DNA of 31,896 bases from an uncultured Candidatus Altimarinota bacterium (GCA_937920005.1 CALETF010000080.1:1-31896), one strand, 5' to 3'. Shown: positions 17,225 through 27,244, numbered from the stretch's first letter. Notes: generated by a model from the sequence alone, not told the origin. Numbers and translations are program-made.

Positions 17225-17857
17225 TTATTTTGTAGCTTTCTCAATCTTTTTTGAAAAGAGACCGAGCGTCGCAAAAATATGGATAACAAGAAAAGCTAAG
17301 AGACAAAGAAACGGGATGGTAATAAAACCAAAATAATCAACATCGATTGCAGCACATGGATGAGCAGCTGTACAACCAAATGGATTAGGGATATTAATTT
17401 TCTGAAGCAAGTAGTGGAATGTTTCGAGAGCTATGCCAGGAATAGAAATAGCATATATATAACCAAGAATAGGCTTACTCTTCGTGTAGAGAGCTATAAG
17501 AGAAAGTGGAACTATCGGAAACATCATAATACGAGCCCACCAACACAGCTGACACGGGAAAAGCGAATCAGATGTATCAAACCAAGTTCCTGTGATATAT
17601 TCATAGACTGGATCTCCAAAATTTGAGAAATAGAGTGGTGAACACATCGCCATAACTGCCTGCAAAAATATACTCGCCAATATCCAATCTCGACCATATT
17701 TATAGGCTTGCAGAAGAGAGTATAGCTGAAACGATATATAGATAACAAAGAGTAAAACAATAACAACATTTGCGTCCAATCAAATCGCATACGAAGTGCT
17801 CACAGTAAGTAAAAATGCGAGAGCAAAAAGTCACCAAAAAGAAAGAATTTTTTTCAT
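17225..17857 (-). CDS. DsbB-like disulfide bond formation membrane protein
   Basis: A 210-residue integral membrane protein with about five hydrophobic helices. The first periplasmic Cys pair is in FPCQLCWWARI (Cys102 and Cys105, like the CxxC of DsbB) and a second pair in NPFGCTAAHPC (Cys162, Cys168). This fits DsbB, which reoxidises a DsbA-type thiol oxidase by passing electrons to quinone. The start at 17857 adds an N-terminal helix (MKKILSFWGLFALAFLLTVS) that is only visible when two TGAs are read as Gly. The thioredoxin-like lipoprotein at 24425 and the Cys-containing lipoproteins are possible partners or substrates. Confidence 0.85.
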
Positions 17858-17911
17858 AAAGTATGTAATAGTTTTATGAAAACATTCTAGATGAAAAATG
17901 ATATTCGCAAA

Positions 17912-20092
17912 TTATTGAATGGTCAATTTCTTGTGTACAGGCATGCCAAATTCAAACACACTGGAAAGATTACCTTTATTTCAAAATATTTTTGCCATAT
18001 CTTCAGGAGATTCTATACCCATCTCTTTTCTATCTTCAGGAGAAAAATCATCACAATGAGCCTCAGGAACTAAATATTCTGGACCGATACGTATTTTTCC
18101 TCGATCGTCATAACATTTTGTATGATCACGAACTGGATCAGCAGATGTACCGATATGTTGTATGCCGAGTTTATTCTTGAGATAGAGTCATAGCTTTATA
18201 CATGCTTTTTTTTGGGCATCAGTTGGTGGCTCAACTCAATATCGTGCATGCTCACTATCAGAAAAAGGTCCACCCTTATAGCCTCGAAGACAAAGCTCGA
18301 CACCGACACAAGCATCGTTGAAATTAAAATCTTCTTTAGACACACCGGTACTCTCGGCTATACGAGTTGCATTGGCGGCTCCATATCACTTTGTAGGATC
18401 AAAAAACTCAAAAATAAGGCCCTTACTCGTTATAACATACGCTGCAGCTGAGCTTTTATATAGTGCATTAAATCATCATAAATCTCGAATTCTCTCATCA
18501 GTTTTACCGAGAACACCAGAAGCGGTACCATGAAATAAAACCATTTCTTTCTTTGGACGAGGTTGAGCAATGGTATTTTTGTACACTTCTTCTGCTTTGG
18601 CCTGTTCTTTTGTAGGATTGTGTATTCTCTGAACACGATAGATGATAGGCTTTCAAACACTATTATATGTCGGCACTTTCTCAGTCAGAGATTTTTCTAT
18701 CATAGCTACGCTATCATGATATGAGATAGTTCTATAGGTAGCAGGCAGAAACGTTTCTTCAGCTGATTCCTGTGCCTTGTTCCAACGATTTTCAAGAGCA
18801 GGACGAATAGAAATTCTCTGCCCATATGTACCATCTTCATATACACGCCGGGCGTCTCGTAAATGTTGCATTAATTGGTATGGAAATCGCGTACAGAGAA
18901 CATCCCATATTTTTTGATGTTCTGATGTCCATTCAATATTCCAAGAATGCCTAGTAAATGCTTTTCATTCTTTATCTACAGCTTTTTCTGTAGAATCAGA
19001 GAAAACATATTTTCTTCATGTAATTGCATTTATAGCCATCTTACAAATTGGCTGAATAGAATTCATACCACGATTCATGGATGTATCAAAGAGAAAAGAT
19101 GAAATAGCAGATGAAGGACTTAAAACAGATGGGAAATAATACAAAATATAATACGTTTTCACTAATTGCCGTAATTTTTTCTGGTCACCTGATACATAAC
19201 AAGCAGCAATTTCTTGAGCATGTTTCAGTTTTTCTGAATTACCAGAATTTTTTGCAGAATTCATATTAATACCTGCATATTGCTCACCTTTATGTATATC
19301 AGATCAACCGATTGTGTCTTTTGGTATATTGCCATCTTTTTGCAAACATTCAGAAGCAATCATAGATTCGAGGACAGTATAATACTCATCAAGTATTTGC
19401 TGAATAACAGAGTTCTGTGCTATAGTATCAAGACTCATTCATTTTCACAGAAGAAAAACAAATGGATTTTCCAGAACTGTCACTCTAGCAGCAGATAGAT
19501 CAGTTTGAGGTGAAAGAGAGATTTTAGTGTGCAAGAGTGATTCAAGTGAATGACCATCCTCAACAGGAATTCAGGGATTATTGAGTAAAAAATCATCAAG
19601 TGTTATGTTATTTTTTTTGAGCAATTCAGAAACAGAAAAAGTTTGCACAGGGATGTCTTCAATTTGCTTCATTGGAACATTTTTCTTTGGCAAATCTGTT
19701 TGATGTTCCTTCCCTTTTATTTGATTCCATAAATGAATCTCAATAGGCAAAAAAGCTGCGGTAATGCCGGCTGCATAGAGCAAAGTACGAATTTTTGATC
19801 TATTTTTATCCAAAAGAGTACGGAGAGAACCTTTTTCTTTTGATGTTTCTAAAACCACAAAAGTTTGTCATTCGTATTCTGGAGGAACAGGAATCAATGA
19901 AAAGGTATTTTTTTTAAGATCATGACCAATTGCATAACGTTGCATTTCAGGCTCTCAATGCCATTCACGAATAGATAACTTCGCATCAATGAGAAGTACT
20001 TTATCGTCTGAAATATGAGCTAATTTTTGAGCAATCTCAGGAGAAATGTCGTATCTACCGCCTTCTAGATGTAAATGGCCTAGTTTCTTCAT
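17912..20092 (-). CDS. Large membrane-anchored protein, probable cell-wall hydrolase
   Basis: A 726-residue protein that appears only when TGA is read as Gly. Residues 1-100 look cytoplasmic, one transmembrane helix follows (about 101-120, IRTLLYAAGITAAFLPIEIHL), and the rest would be outside. Residues about 280-360 (YYILYYFPSV...SSFLFDTSMNRGMNSIQPICKMAINAI) faintly recall GH108-type lysozyme/endolysin helices. The C-terminal part (about 515-680) resembles Amidase_2/T7 lysozyme: MVLFHGTASG (His521), SSAAAYVITSKGLIFEFF, ACVGVELCLRG, QKKACIKLGLYLKNKLGI, then HIGTSADPVRDH. Not all zinc ligands can be assigned, so activity is unproven. In a lineage with predatory or epibiotic members it could act on self or prey wall. 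Confidence 0.6.
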
Positions 20093-20189
20093 ATATAAGA
20101 AAATACTACTATATTTTTTGATATTTTACAAAAAATCTTGCATTTCTGGGAAAGTTTTTATAATCGCCTCATACTTTTCCATTCAAACT

Positions 20190-20441
20190 ATGAAAAAAGA
20201 TATCCATCCACAATACCGACAGGTCTGTTTCAAGGAGTTTAGCACTGGCTATACTCTGATAGCAGGTTCTACTCTCGATTCAAAGGAAACTATTGATGTC
20301 GACGGAAAGACATACCCTCTCGTCTATATCGAAATCTCCTCTGCTTCTCACCCATTTTATACTGGTGAAAAACGTATTCTCCGTACTGGTGCTGTTGACC
20401 GATTCAACGCTCGTATGGCGAAAGCAAAGAAAGCTGCATAG
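20190..20441 (+). CDS. rpmE2: Ribosomal protein bL31, type B
   Basis: An 83-residue protein beginning MKKDIHPQYRQVCFKEFSTGY and ending VDRFNARMAKAKKAA. HPFYTGEKRIL...GAVDRF is the conserved core. The zinc CxxC pairs of type A L31 are missing, so this is the zinc-independent type B. The start is set at this ATG because family homology begins exactly here. It contains no TGA and ends in TAG. A terminator follows at 20462. Confidence 0.94.
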   Translation: MKKDIHPQYRQVCFKEFSTGYTLIAGSTLDSKETIDVDGKTYPLVYIEISSASHPFYTGEKRILRTGAVDRFNARMAKAKKAA

Positions 20442-20461
20442 TTTTCTCGACATATCTCCTC

Positions 20462-20487
20462 GCCTCCATACACTATGGAGGCTTTTT
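20462..20487 (+). terminator. Rho-independent terminator after bL31
   Basis: GCCTCCAT, loop ACACT, ATGGAGGC, then five T. A perfect 8-bp GC-rich stem. It ends only about 12 bases before the proposed start of elp3. Confidence 0.88.
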
Positions 20488-20498
20488 AATACCTCTTT

Positions 20499-22241
20499 CT
20501 GAATAAGCACTCTACCGACATTATTGATGAAATCATTCTCGCAGTCACAAAAGACGAGAACATACAAAATAAACAAGACTTTCAAAAACTCTGCAATGAG
20601 ATTTATTCAGTTCACAAGACAGTCAAACCAATACCAAATATCGCCTTCATAGAACGATATCATGAAATGGTTAGCGATGCTCGCATCACTCCATCAGCCA
20701 GGGTAGAAAAAATCTTTCGAAAACGAGGCGTCCGTAATCAATCAGGTATAGCAGTTATCTCACTTCTGACGAAGTTCTGGGGTTGTCCTGGGAAATGTAT
20801 CTATTGTCCGACATTTGTTGGGCTTCCTCGGAGCTATATACCCGACGAGCCAGCAGTCATGCGTGCAGAAATGAATGAATTTGATCCAGTGAAACAAGTT
20901 CACAACCGTCTTCGTGGCCTCAGAATCACAGGACACTGTATTGATAAGTGTGATGTACGAATTATTGGAGGTACATGGTCAGTCTATCCAGAGCTGTATC
21001 AAGAGATGTTTATCAAGGCTATTTATGATGCCCACACGACCTATGCAGAACTCGAACCATTTATTGAATGAACTTCGACTGGCACTGACAAATTCGCAGA
21101 ATTCAAGATAAAAAAAGGCTTTGAAATGCGAGAGAGTAAAACTCTTGAAGAAGCAAAAGAACGGAATATGAAAGCCAAATCTCGTGTTGTTGGAATCCAG
21201 ATAGAAACGCGTCCTGACTGGATAACCGTTGAGGAAATACAACGTCTCAGAAGTTATGACGTAACGCGCGTAGAAATAGGCTATCAAACGACCATTGATG
21301 AAATAAATGAAAAAAACAAACGCTGACATGGGAACGCCGAATCAATCCATGCGACAAGGATGCTCAAAGATGCAGGATTTAAGGTGTGTGCACATATGAT
21401 GCCCAATCTCCTTGGTTCGACGCCAGAACTTGATAAAAAAGCGCTCAAAGAGGTCTTTGAAAACTCGGATTACCGTCCCGATGAGCTGAAGATATATCCT
21501 ATGATGGTGACAGACAAGAGCGAACTCACACAAATATGGAAAAAAGGAGGATTTCAGGCCTATGATGATGAGACCCTTATAGCGCTTATGGCAGACCTCC
21601 TTGAGATGGTACCGCCATACGTCCGACTCAATCGTGTCTATCGTGATATACCAGCTCATCAAATACTCCACGGATCACATCTGGCGAATCTCCGACAAGT
21701 CGCCGAAGAACTCCTCACGAGTCGCGGCGGAAAGGTCGTTGATACAGCTTCTAGAGAGGTAAAAGGCAAACTCTTTCAATTAGAAAATATCCATCTCGTT
21801 ACTCGAGAATACGAAGCATCAAAAGGTCACGACTATCTCATCACTTTTGAAGAAATATGAGACAATACAAAACATCAGTCAGGATACATAACATCACCAG
21901 ATAATGCACCAGATAATGCCACGCTCTATTCCCTCCTCCGACTCCGCATACCATCACAATATTTCACAAAAGAATCTCACTTTTTACCAGTACTCGAGTG
22001 AGCTGCTATTATACGAGAAATACATACTTTTGGGGAACAAGTCGGTATAGGCGAAGAAGATATATCCGCTATTCAACACCGATGATTTGGGAAAAAAATG
22101 GTTGCAGAAGCAGAGAAAATCGTCCGAGAAAAATACCCTGATATCAAAAAAATAGCCGTTATCGCCTGAGTGGGCGTACGACCATATTTTGAGAAACTCT
22201 GATACACGCTCGAAGAAGGATATATGGTGAAATATCTATAA
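20499..22241 (+). CDS. elp3: Elp3 family radical SAM/GNAT tRNA U34 modification enzyme
   Basis: Elp3 installs the carboxymethyl group at C5 of wobble uridine 34. About 580 residues: N-terminal helical tRNA-binding part (IIDEIILAVTKDENIQNKQD), KRGVRNQSGIAVISLLTK, the radical SAM cluster GCPGKCIYCP, GGTWSVYP, then VVGIQIETRPDWI, RVEIGYQT, AHMMPNLLGSTPE, and RLNRVYRDIPAHQI. The C-terminal GNAT domain ends GVRPYFEKLGYTLEEGYMVKYL. TGA encodes Gly mainly in the C-terminal half, including GVRP and KLGY. Homology extends well upstream of the first ATG (20667), and an in-frame TAA at 20487 limits it, so a non-ATG start is needed. CTG at 20499 is the outermost candidate; an ATT near 20520 is another. 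Confidence 0.9.
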
Positions 22242-24317
22242 GTCTCCAAGGAGTTTTTGAAACTCTTCCCAGCTCAATACTTTCACACCTAGTGAGAGTG
22301 CTTTTTCTCTTTTACTTCAGGCATTTTCCCCAGCAATCAAATAGTCCAAATTCCCTGAAACAGCTGTACGCACTTCCCCACCATTCGCTTCGATAAGAGC
22401 ATGAGTATCATCACGAGAGATATCAAATGTTCCGGTCACACAAAAAGTTTTCCCAGCAAGTGTGCCAGAGATTTTTTCAATAGTTTTTGGAAATACGATG
22501 GTCACACGAGCCAGGAGCCGTTCAAGGAGATGTTTATGGGTCTCAAAATACGTACTGATAGTTGCTGCGGTACCAGGACCGATATCCTTCACCCCTTCAA
22601 GCTCAGAAAGACTGAGATGAAAATGAAGCACATCATCGACTGTCTGAAATAATGGCGCGAGGAGTTTCGCTGTGCGCTTCCCAACTCATGGTATACCAAG
22701 AGCACCTATAAATCGATCAATAGGAAGCATGCGTTTCTCCTCGATAGCATTGAGGAGATTATCCACTGATTTTTCTTTGTATCCTTCTATCTGGAGGAAT
22801 TCATCACGATAATCTCTGAGGTCATAGATAGATGCCATATCAGTCACCCAGCCAAGCTCAAGAAAGAGCTCAATTTGCTTTGGACCAAAACCATCAATAT
22901 CGACACCATGTTTGCTGACAAACCATTCGAGCGCCTGCATCTCACGGGCAGGACAAGCAGGATTACTACAGAGAAGAGCGATTTTCTCACCTTCTTTATG
23001 AGTTGGCGATTCACAAATAGGACAGTGAGTTGGAGGGATAATAATGTGTTCAGCTCACGTACGAGCTTCGATAATAGGAGCAATAATTTCGGGGATAACT
23101 TCACCTGCACGATGAATAAAAACCCGATCTCCTATTCTCAAATCTTTTTTCGCAACCTCATCATAGTTATGAAGAGTTGCGTGTTGAACAGTTACTCCCA
23201 TGATGTTCACCGGCTCAACATGGGCGACAGGTGTAATAGTGCCAGTACGGCCAACAGAATGCTCTATCTCAATAATTCTCGTACGAGCGTATTCGGCTGG
23301 AAATTTAAATGAAATAGCATAACGAGGGTGGTGCGATGTCATACCTAAGAGTGACCAGAGATGGAGATCGTTGATTTTGATAACCAGACCGTCAATATCA
23401 AAAGGACAGATAGGCTTTTTACCCATTTCATGAATCATAGTGATGATAGACTCAATGCCAGTTTTTCTTTCAAAAAAGAGAGCACCTCATAACCATTGAG
23501 CAGATGTTTGAAAACCCCAAGTGCCAAGTTTTTGTATAAGAGAAAAATACGTCGCTTCTTCCTGAGTATCATTTTTATGGAGCTCTTCGAGGTCAGGGCA
23601 AGAATAAGCGAAAAAAAGGAGGTCTCGTTCACGAGTGACAGTAGGATCGAGCTGACGGAGGCTTCCACTGGCAGCATTTCTCGGATTAGCGAAGAGTTTT
23701 TCTCCTGTCTGTAGTCTCTTTTTATTGAGCTCATCAAAGGCGCTTCGAGGCATCACCACTTCCCCACGTATTTCTATGGTACCTGTGTGTGGTATAGATT
23801 GTGGAACGTGAGCAATTTCACGGACATTGAGCGTGATGTCTTCGCCTATCTGCCCATCGCCACGAGTCAATGCTCGTACCAGTTTCCCCTGTTCATAGAG
23901 GAGAGCTATGCCGAGGCCATCAAACTTGTATTCAATGACATACTCTAGTTCACCCTGTATTGTATTTTCTTTATCGAGAATACGACGTATACGCACTTCG
24001 AAATCTCTGAGATCTTCTGCGTTATACGTGTTATCGAGAGACATCATCTGATGCAGGTGTGGCGCCTTAGTAAAATGATTATCTTCATCGAGACGGGCCA
24101 CTTCTTTTGTTGGACTTAATACATCGTGGATATGAAATTTTTCTTCTGCTGCGACGAGAAGAGCATAGAGCATATCAAACTCCCCATCAGTAATGACCGG
24201 CGTATCATTATAGTATTGAGTACGGTGGTACTGTATAACAGACTGAAGGAGTGGAATTTCATCCTGTGTTATAGTATCCAGAGTACAGTTGAGGAAGTGT
24301 TGCGTTTCTGTGAGCAT
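22236..24317 (-). CDS. ligA: NAD-dependent DNA ligase LigA
   Basis: Seals nicks in replication and repair using NAD+. The 693-residue protein has domain Ia (YHRTQYYNDTPVITDGEFDML), the adenylation domain with active-site Lys in EYKFDGLGIAL, TRGDGQIGEDIT, EIRGEVVMP, FANPRNAASGSLRQLDP, the OB-fold (VGRTGTITPVAHVEPV), a C4 zinc finger (HCPICESP...CSNPACPAR), helix-hairpin-helix repeats and a C-terminal BRCT (LAGKTFCVTGTFDISRDD...YLIAGENAGSK). The start is the MLTETQHF methionine. Its TAG overlaps the elp3 end by 6 bases, tail to tail. TGA glycines lie near the junctions of its standard-code fragments. Confidence 0.96.
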
Positions 24318-24424
24318 AATCGAAAAAAGTATACAATCCTCTTCCCAAAGTAAAGTAAAATACGTGGACAGAAAAGGTTTTTCCCTTAGCATATCCTTGT
24401 TCGTTTTTATTACTTTTATTTTCT

Positions 24425-24949
24425 ATGAAAAAACTCATCATCCCAACTGCCATCATCGGATCTCTCCTCTTATCGAGCTGTACTCTCCCATGGCAAAAAG
24501 CAACAACACCAGAAACAGAAACTGTCGTAGAAGAAACAGACAATGAAACAAATACAGACGCAAAAAATCCTACATCTCCAGTAGTTCCAGAAACACCAAA
24601 AGATATCACACCAAGTGATACACCAAAGGCTATTGCTCCTGGTGGAGTTTATCTCCCGTATACAAGCACAGCAGTAGCTCAAGCAAAGGGACAAGTAGTA
24701 CTCTTTTTCCATGCTAACTGGTGTCCAACGTGTATCGCGGTAAATAAAGATATAGAAGCCAATCTCAAAAACATACCAGCAGACCTCACAATACTCAAGA
24801 CAAGCTACGACGACGAAAAAGAACTTAAGGAGCTCTACGGTGTCACTGCACAGCACACTTTTGTCCAAGTCGACAACACAGGAAAACTCATAAAAAAATG
24901 GCGAGGAGGTACCACACTCGCAGAAGTTGTGAGTCAAATACAAAAATAA
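24425..24949 (+). CDS. Thioredoxin-like lipoprotein
   Basis: A 174-residue lipoprotein precursor: signal MKKLIIPTAIIGSLLLSSCT with lipobox LSSC. A Thr/Glu/Pro-rich spacer (about 25-75) follows, then a thioredoxin fold (about 80-174) with active site FHANWCPTCIAVNKDI and the cis-Pro region replaced by TAQHTFVQVDNTGK. It is thus a periplasm- or surface-facing thiol-disulfide protein, plausibly a partner for the DsbB-like protein at 17225. There is no in-frame TGA. It diverges from ligA and is the last gene with left-part codon use before the composition changes. Confidence 0.9.
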   Translation: MKKLIIPTAIIGSLLLSSCTLPWQKATTPETETVVEETDNETNTDAKNPTSPVVPETPKDITPSDTPKAIAPGGVYLPYTSTAVAQAKGQVVLFFHANWCPTCIAVNKDIEANLKNIPADLTILKTSYDDEKELKELYGVTAQHTFVQVDNTGKLIKKWRGGTTLAEVVSQIQK

Positions 24950-25043
24950 TACATAAAAACAAATTATGTTCAAATAATAAAAAATGTATAAAAATTGTAA
25001 ATTCTTAAAACAAAATAGTACATACAAAAAAAAACAAAATTGA
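24950..25043. other. Probable junction between two source genomes
   Basis: Immediately after the TAA at 24949 the sequence turns strongly AT-rich (A-runs, about 80 percent A+T by eye). From prpB onward codon choice (TTA Leu, AGA Arg, GCT Ala), ribosome-binding sites and UGA use all differ from the left part. No repeat, tRNA or integrase gene marks the boundary. The exact breakpoint cannot be fixed, probably within 24945-25000. Confidence 0.7.
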
Positions 25044-25072
25044 TATAATTTTCTTACAATATTTTTAAAGGA
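25044..25072 (+). promoter_or_regulatory. Candidate -10 and Shine-Dalgarno of the prp operon
   Basis: TATAAT at 25044-25049 follows a T-poor upstream region without a clear -35, as is common for Campylobacterota sigma-70 promoters. AAAGGA at 25067-25072 lies 8 bases before the prpB ATG. Confidence 0.55.
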
Positions 25073-25080
25073 TATAAAAG

Positions 25081-25968
25081 ATGACAAGTGCAGGAAAAAA
25101 ATTTAGAGAAGCCCTAAAAGCTTCAAGTCCACTACAAATTGTTGGAACAATTAATGCATACCAAGCATTACAAGCAACAAAAGTAGGTCACAAAGCTATT
25201 TACTTAAGTGGTGGAGGAATTGCAAATGCTTCTTATGGTTTACCAGATTTAGGTATGACAATGATTGAAGATGTTTGTATTGATATTAGAAGAGTTACTT
25301 CTATTTGTGATACTCCATTAATCGTTGATGCTGATACAGGTTGGGGACATGCATTTAATGTTGCTAGAACTGTTAAAGAGTTTATTAGAAGTGGTGCTGC
25401 TGGAATGCACATTGAAGATCAAGTTGCTGCAAAAAGATGTGGACACAGACCAAATAAAGAGTTAGTATCTACTGAAGAGATGTGTGATAGAATCAGAGCT
25501 GCTGTTGATGCTAAAAAAGAGTTAGATCCTGATTTCTACATTATTGCAAGAACTGATGCTCATGCTAGTGAAGGTCAAGCTGCTGCAATTGCTAGAGCTA
25601 AAGCTTATGTTGAAGCTGGAGCTGATGCTATTTTTGCTGAAGCTGTTCACACTTTAAAAGAGTATAAAGAGTTTACAGATGCTATGACTGTACCAGTTTT
25701 AGCAAATATTACTGAGTTTGGAGCAACTCCTTTATTTACAACTGAAGAGTTAGCAAGTGTTGGAATTGCAATGGTTCTTTACCCACTTTCAGCATTTAGA
25801 GCAATGAACAAAGCTGCATTAAATGTTTATCAAGAGTTAAAAGATAAAGGAACTCAAGAAGGTGTTATTAGTACAATGCAAACAAGAATGGAGTTATACG
25901 ATATGTTAAACTACCACGCTTATGAGCAAAAAATGGATGAACTATTTTCTAAAGGTAAAGCTAAGTAA
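25081..25968 (+). CDS. prpB: 2-methylisocitrate lyase PrpB
   Basis: Cleaves 2-methylisocitrate to pyruvate and succinate, the last step of the methylcitrate cycle for propionate use. The 295-residue protein begins GKKFREALKASSPLQIVGTINAY and shows VDADTGWG, the active-site motif KRCGH with catalytic Cys, HIEDQV, IIARTDAHASEG, GADAIFAEA and LANITEFG, all typical of PrpB in the isocitrate lyase superfamily. Good Shine-Dalgarno. Stop TAA. First gene of the prpB-prpC-acnD-prpF run, with no in-frame TGA. Confidence 0.96.
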   Translation: MTSAGKKFREALKASSPLQIVGTINAYQALQATKVGHKAIYLSGGGIANASYGLPDLGMTMIEDVCIDIRRVTSICDTPLIVDADTGWGHAFNVARTVKEFIRSGAAGMHIEDQVAAKRCGHRPNKELVSTEEMCDRIRAAVDAKKELDPDFYIIARTDAHASEGQAAAIARAKAYVEAGADAIFAEAVHTLKEYKEFTDAMTVPVLANITEFGATPLFTTEELASVGIAMVLYPLSAFRAMNKAALNVYQELKDKGTQEGVISTMQTRMELYDMLNYHAYEQKMDELFSKGKAK

Positions 25969-26016
25969 TTAGCTTTGAACATTTTATTTAAAATTAAATC
26001 AAACTAAGGAGAAAAT

Positions 26017-27168
26017 ATGAGTACTATGAGTACAGAGTTTAAACCAAAAAAATCTGTTGCACTTTCAGGTGTAGCAGCTGGAAGTACAGCATTATGTACA
26101 GTTGGAAATACAGGAAATGATTTATATTATAGAGGATATGATATTTTAGAGTTTGCTGAAAAAGCTGAATTTGAAGAGATTGCATATTTAATCGTTCATG
26201 GTGAATTACCAAATAAAGAGCAGTTAAAAGCATATAAAGCAAAACTTAGATCTTTTAGAGATATTCCAGAAGGTGTAAAAATTGCATTAGAGCAATTACC
26301 AAAAACTTGTCATCCAATGGATGTTATGAGAACAGGTTGTTCAGTTCTTGGAGCATTAAATCAAGAAGATGAGTCTCATCCAAAAGCTGAAGCTCAAGAT
26401 ATTATTAATAAATTAATGGCATCTTTTGGTTCTATGCTTTTATACTGGTATCATTTTGCATACAATGGAAAAAGAATTAATGTTGTAACTGATGATGATA
26501 CAATTGGTGGACATTTCTTACACTTATTACATGGTGAAAAACCAAGAGAATCTTGGGTTAAAGCTATGCATGTATCTTTAATTTTATATGCTGAGCATGA
26601 ATTTAATGCTTCAACATTTACTTCAAGAGTAATTGCTGGAACAAATTCAGATATGTATTCTTGTATTACTGGTTCTATTGGTGCTTTAAGAGGTCCAAAA
26701 CATGGTGGAGCTAATGAAGTTGCATTTAGAATTCAAGAAAGATACTCTTCAGCTGATGAAGCAGAAAAAGATATTAAAGAAAGAATTGCTAAAAAAGAGA
26801 TTATCATTGGATTTGGACACCCTGTTTATGCTACAAGAGATCCAAGAAATGTTGTTATCAAAAAAGTTGCAAAAGAGCTATCTGAAGAGAATAAAAATAT
26901 GTTAATGTATGATGTAGCTGCGAGACTTGAAGAAGTTATGTGGGATCAAAAGAAAATGTTCCCAAATCTTGACTGGTTCTCTGCTGTTTCATATAACCAA
27001 ATGGGAATTCCAACAGATATGTTTACTCCAATCTTTATTATCGCAAGAGTTACAGGATGGGGTGCGCACGTAATTGAACAAAGAGAAGATGGAAAAATTA
27101 TTAGACCATCAGCTAACTATACAGGACCAGAGCCAAGAGCTTATGTTCCACTAGAAGATAGAAAATAA
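26017..27168 (+). CDS. prpC: 2-methylcitrate synthase PrpC
   Basis: Condenses propionyl-CoA with oxaloacetate to 2-methylcitrate. The 383-residue product is a citrate synthase family member of the short, dimeric PrpC length. Motifs: LYYRGYDILEFAE near the N-terminus, MDVMRTGCSVLGAL, catalytic His residues in GALRGPKHGGANE and IGFGHPVYATRDPR, and a catalytic Asp region around WDQKKMFPNLDWFSAV. The start MSTMSTEF follows AAGGAG at 26006-26011. It lies 48 bases after prpB. Confidence 0.95.
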   Translation: MSTMSTEFKPKKSVALSGVAAGSTALCTVGNTGNDLYYRGYDILEFAEKAEFEEIAYLIVHGELPNKEQLKAYKAKLRSFRDIPEGVKIALEQLPKTCHPMDVMRTGCSVLGALNQEDESHPKAEAQDIINKLMASFGSMLLYWYHFAYNGKRINVVTDDDTIGGHFLHLLHGEKPRESWVKAMHVSLILYAEHEFNASTFTSRVIAGTNSDMYSCITGSIGALRGPKHGGANEVAFRIQERYSSADEAEKDIKERIAKKEIIIGFGHPVYATRDPRNVVIKKVAKELSEENKNMLMYDVAARLEEVMWDQKKMFPNLDWFSAVSYNQMGIPTDMFTPIFIIARVTGWGAHVIEQREDGKIIRPSANYTGPEPRAYVPLEDRK

Positions 27169-27176
27169 TCTTTAAA

Positions 27177-27208
27177 ATTTAGGCTAAATTTAGCCTAAAT
27201 TTTTTTTT
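27177..27208 (+). terminator. Palindrome and T-run between prpC and acnD
   Basis: A perfect 24-base palindrome centred on AATT (stem ATTTAGGC, GCCTAAAT) followed by eight or nine T. It looks like an intrinsic terminator inside the operon, so acnD-prpF may be expressed at a lower level or from their own promoter. Confidence 0.7.
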
Positions 27209-27244
27209 ACAATAAATTTTAAAAAATAGAAAACGGAAAATAAA

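Noticed and set aside
16974..17336. Plus-strand 120-residue ORF across the tRNA region
   Set aside because: It reads antisense through the tRNA-Leu gene and its 3'-end copy (MVPRRGLEPPCL type peptide), a well-known artefact of tRNA antisense translation.
20667..21071. Elp3 starting at the ATG at 20667
   Set aside because: It would remove about 50 residues that match the N-terminal helical part of Elp3 proteins.
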